From contig JAFROA010000111.1 in the NCBI GenBank assembly GCA_017429885.1, positions 1 through 6,479 of the forward strand: a stretch of DNA of 6,479 nt, written 5' to 3'. How positions within the stretch are numbered: the stretch's first letter is position 1; each line of letters begins with the position of its first letter. The translations under genes were made by a program, and so were the position numbers. This document shows positions 5,064 through 6,479 of this stretch, one piece after another. The DNA comes from Bacteroidales bacterium (GTDB lineage Bacteria; Bacteroidota; Bacteroidia; Bacteroidales; UBA932). The notes under the pieces were generated by a model. The model worked only from the letters and a program-made list of their open reading frames with translations, did not search any database and was not told the DNA's origin.

Positions 5064-6446
5064 ATGAATAAGAAAACCTTTATAACTTGTGTTTGTGTGT
5101 ATTGTGTGATGGCCCTCGGGCTCGAGGTTACGACCCGGGCCCAGGAGCCTTCGAAGGTCATGACCTTGCGTGACTGCATGGAATACGCCATCTCCAACTC
5201 GACTAAGCTCCGCGTCCAGCAGGCGGCGACAGGCGACGCCAGAATCGCCCGCCGCGACGCCATCCTGGACGCTTTCACCCCTAGTGTCAACAGCAGCACT
5301 TACGCCTACTACAACTTCGGCCGCTCGATCGACCCGGAGACAAACACCTATTTCACCCAGACCTCATTCCACAACAGCTACAGCGTCAGCGCCGGCTTCG
5401 ACCTGTTCAACGGGTTCAAGGCGGTGAACAATCTCAAGATATCGAGAACCGGCCTCGCTATCAACCAATCACGGGAGAGACAGGCCGAGTCGGACATCTG
5501 CCTGGCCGTCATGGAGGCGTATTACAACGTGGTTTACTACAAACGTCTGGCGGATGTCTATGAGGAGCAGGTCGGGGCGGCTGAACTCGCGCTCAAGAAG
5601 GCTTCCAGGCAGGAGGAGCTCGGACAGAAGGGGCACGCCGACGTGGTCCAGATGGAGGCTGACCTGGCCGACAGGAACTATGACCTCATCAATGTCAGGA
5701 ACTCTTACAAGGATCAACTTATGACCCTGTCCGACCTGATGTTCTGGCCGGAAGACCAGGAACTCGTCATCGACACGGATGTCAGATCCTTCGCTTTCGC
5801 TCAGGATGACAATAGCAAGGGTTCTGTCATTCCGGGCGAAAGCGTGGAATCTATCGTGGAATATGCCATGGCGAACAATCCCGATGTCAACATCGCCGAG
5901 TGGACAATGCTGAACGCCAGGAGGGAGCTTTCCACCACCAAGTGGCAGCTGTTGCCATCGGTCGGCTTGTACGCGGGATGGAGCACCTCATTGTACACAA
6001 TCCAGGGCGGCCAGTCGAAGCCGTTCCGCGACCAGTTCAGGAATAACGGCGGTGAGTATCTGGAGATGTCCGTCTCCTTCCCTATCTGGGGCAAGATGCA
6101 AAAGCAGTCAAGGATCGCCAAGCAGCGCAACGCCCTGACGAAGGCCACGGCGGAATATGACCAGAAGCGCCGCGATGTGGAGTCGGAGATCCGCAGGGCT
6201 TTCCAGGACCGTGAAGGGTCGGCGGCGGCCTACGAGCAGGCAGTTCGCAAGTCGGAGGTGCAATCTGAGGCTTACAACCTGAATCTCAAGAAGTTGGATC
6301 AAGGCCTGATCTCGTCCCTCGAGTTCCAGACAGCGACCAACAACTACCTCAAGGCACAGGCTGACGAGATGAACTCGCTGTTCAAATACTTGATAGAGAA
6401 CGCCGTGGTGCGATACTATAACGGAGAAGAATATGTAAATCAATAG
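5064..6446 (+). CDS. TolC-family outer-membrane efflux protein
   Basis: This protein should form the trimeric outer-membrane channel of an efflux or type I secretion system, working with an adaptor and an inner-membrane pump not encoded in this window. From the ATG at 5064 it has 460 residues. I prefer this ATG to the in-frame TTG at 5052 because it gives a clean signal peptide (MNKKTFITCVCVYCVMALGL...), with likely cleavage after TTRA before QEPSK. Two outer-membrane-efflux repeats follow. The first (about 33-228) has MTLRDCMEYAISNS, beta-strand segments around NFGRSIDPETN (84-94) and SVSAGFDLFNGFK, then long coiled-coil helices. The second (about 262-450) has VEYAMANNPDV, LLPSVGLYAGWST, VSFPIWGK and helices ending near YLIENAVVRYY. 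Between them, residues 241-263 (RSFAFAQDD...PGESVES) are encoded by an inserted repeat pair. Length is normal for the family. A sigma-54 promoter with activator-type sites precedes the gene, suggesting control by the upstream two-component pair. Confidence 0.93.
   Translation: MNKKTFITCVCVYCVMALGLEVTTRAQEPSKVMTLRDCMEYAISNSTKLRVQQAATGDARIARRDAILDAFTPSVNSSTYAYYNFGRSIDPETNTYFTQTSFHNSYSVSAGFDLFNGFKAVNNLKISRTGLAINQSRERQAESDICLAVMEAYYNVVYYKRLADVYEEQVGAAELALKKASRQEELGQKGHADVVQMEADLADRNYDLINVRNSYKDQLMTLSDLMFWPEDQELVIDTDVRSFAFAQDDNSKGSVIPGESVESIVEYAMANNPDVNIAEWTMLNARRELSTTKWQLLPSVGLYAGWSTSLYTIQGGQSKPFRDQFRNNGGEYLEMSVSFPIWGKMQKQSRIAKQRNALTKATAEYDQKRRDVESEIRRAFQDREGSAAAYEQAVRKSEVQSEAYNLNLKKLDQGLISSLEFQTATNNYLKAQADEMNSLFKYLIENAVVRYYNGEEYVNQ
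5785..5851. repeat. REPIN-like inverted pair of REP elements, in frame inside tolC (copy 2 plus a variant)
   Basis: The left element (5785-5810) is the minus-strand form of the dispersed repeat, GATCCTTCGC...AGGATGAC. Fifteen bases later a related element in the opposite orientation follows (5826-5851, GTCATTCCGG...TGGAATC). Compared in the same orientation, the two 26-bp elements agree at 20 of 26 positions. The whole 67-bp block could fold as one long imperfect hairpin, as in paired REP elements. It is read in frame as tolC residues 241-263, in the linker between the two efflux repeats, and does not interrupt the gene. Confidence 0.75.
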
Positions 6447-6470
6447 ATCCTTCGCTTCGCTCAGGATGAC
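6446..6470 (-). repeat. REP-like dispersed repeat, copy 3, overlapping the tolC stop codon
   Basis: A 25-bp element running GATCCTTCGC...AGGATGAC starts at the last base of the tolC TAG. It matches copy 2 except for a single missing T and is inverse to copy 1. Outer arms ATCCT/AGGAT can pair, so it may protect the mRNA 3' end or weakly terminate transcription. A partner element could lie beyond the window edge at 6479. Confidence 0.8.
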
Positions 6471-6479
6471 AGTCTTTAT

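Overview
The window looks like chromosomal DNA from a gut- or rumen-type member of the Bacteroidales. Three things suggest this: the style of the TolC-family protein (a GRSIDPETN-type motif after the signal peptide), the NtrC-like regulator and kinase pair of a type common in Bacteroidetes, and the lack of consistent Shine-Dalgarno sequences before most genes. All genes lie on the + strand. This assignment is inference; no rRNA or other taxonomic marker is present.

Layout. Positions 2-61 hold the tail of an unidentified upstream gene. Positions 80-1417 encode a sigma-54-dependent response regulator (receiver, AAA+, Fis-type helix-turn-helix), followed after 3 bp by a short membrane histidine kinase (1421-2296). 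An 80-bp gap carries a candidate promoter and operator. Next comes a two-gene Type II restriction-modification cassette: an N6-adenine methyltransferase (2377-3942) and, 2 bp later, a BsuBI/PstI-family endonuclease (3945-4886). A dense 177-bp regulatory region (4887-5063) follows, and then a TolC-family outer-membrane efflux protein (5064-6446).

How the parts fit. The gap before tolC holds a near-consensus sigma-54 promoter (TTGGCACG-N4-GTGCT, 5016-5032). Some 70-120 bp upstream of its predicted start are five TGTAAAG half-sites, three direct at 11-bp steps and two inverted, including a 16-bp perfect palindrome. This is the layout expected for enhancer sites of an NtrC-like activator, and such an activator is encoded at the start of the window. 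The simplest reading is that the two-component pair controls the efflux gene tolC, and that the restriction-modification cassette was inserted between regulator and target. A 10-bp direct repeat (TAAAGTGTAA at 2301-2310 and 4917-4926) brackets the cassette.

A second theme is a REP-like dispersed palindrome of about 25 bp (GTCATCCTGA...AAGGATC). It occurs in frame inside the response-regulator linker (483-507), in frame inside tolC as part of an inverted pair resembling a REPIN (5785-5851), and across the tolC stop codon (6446-6470). The two in-gene copies add peptide segments to otherwise conserved proteins without breaking the reading frame.
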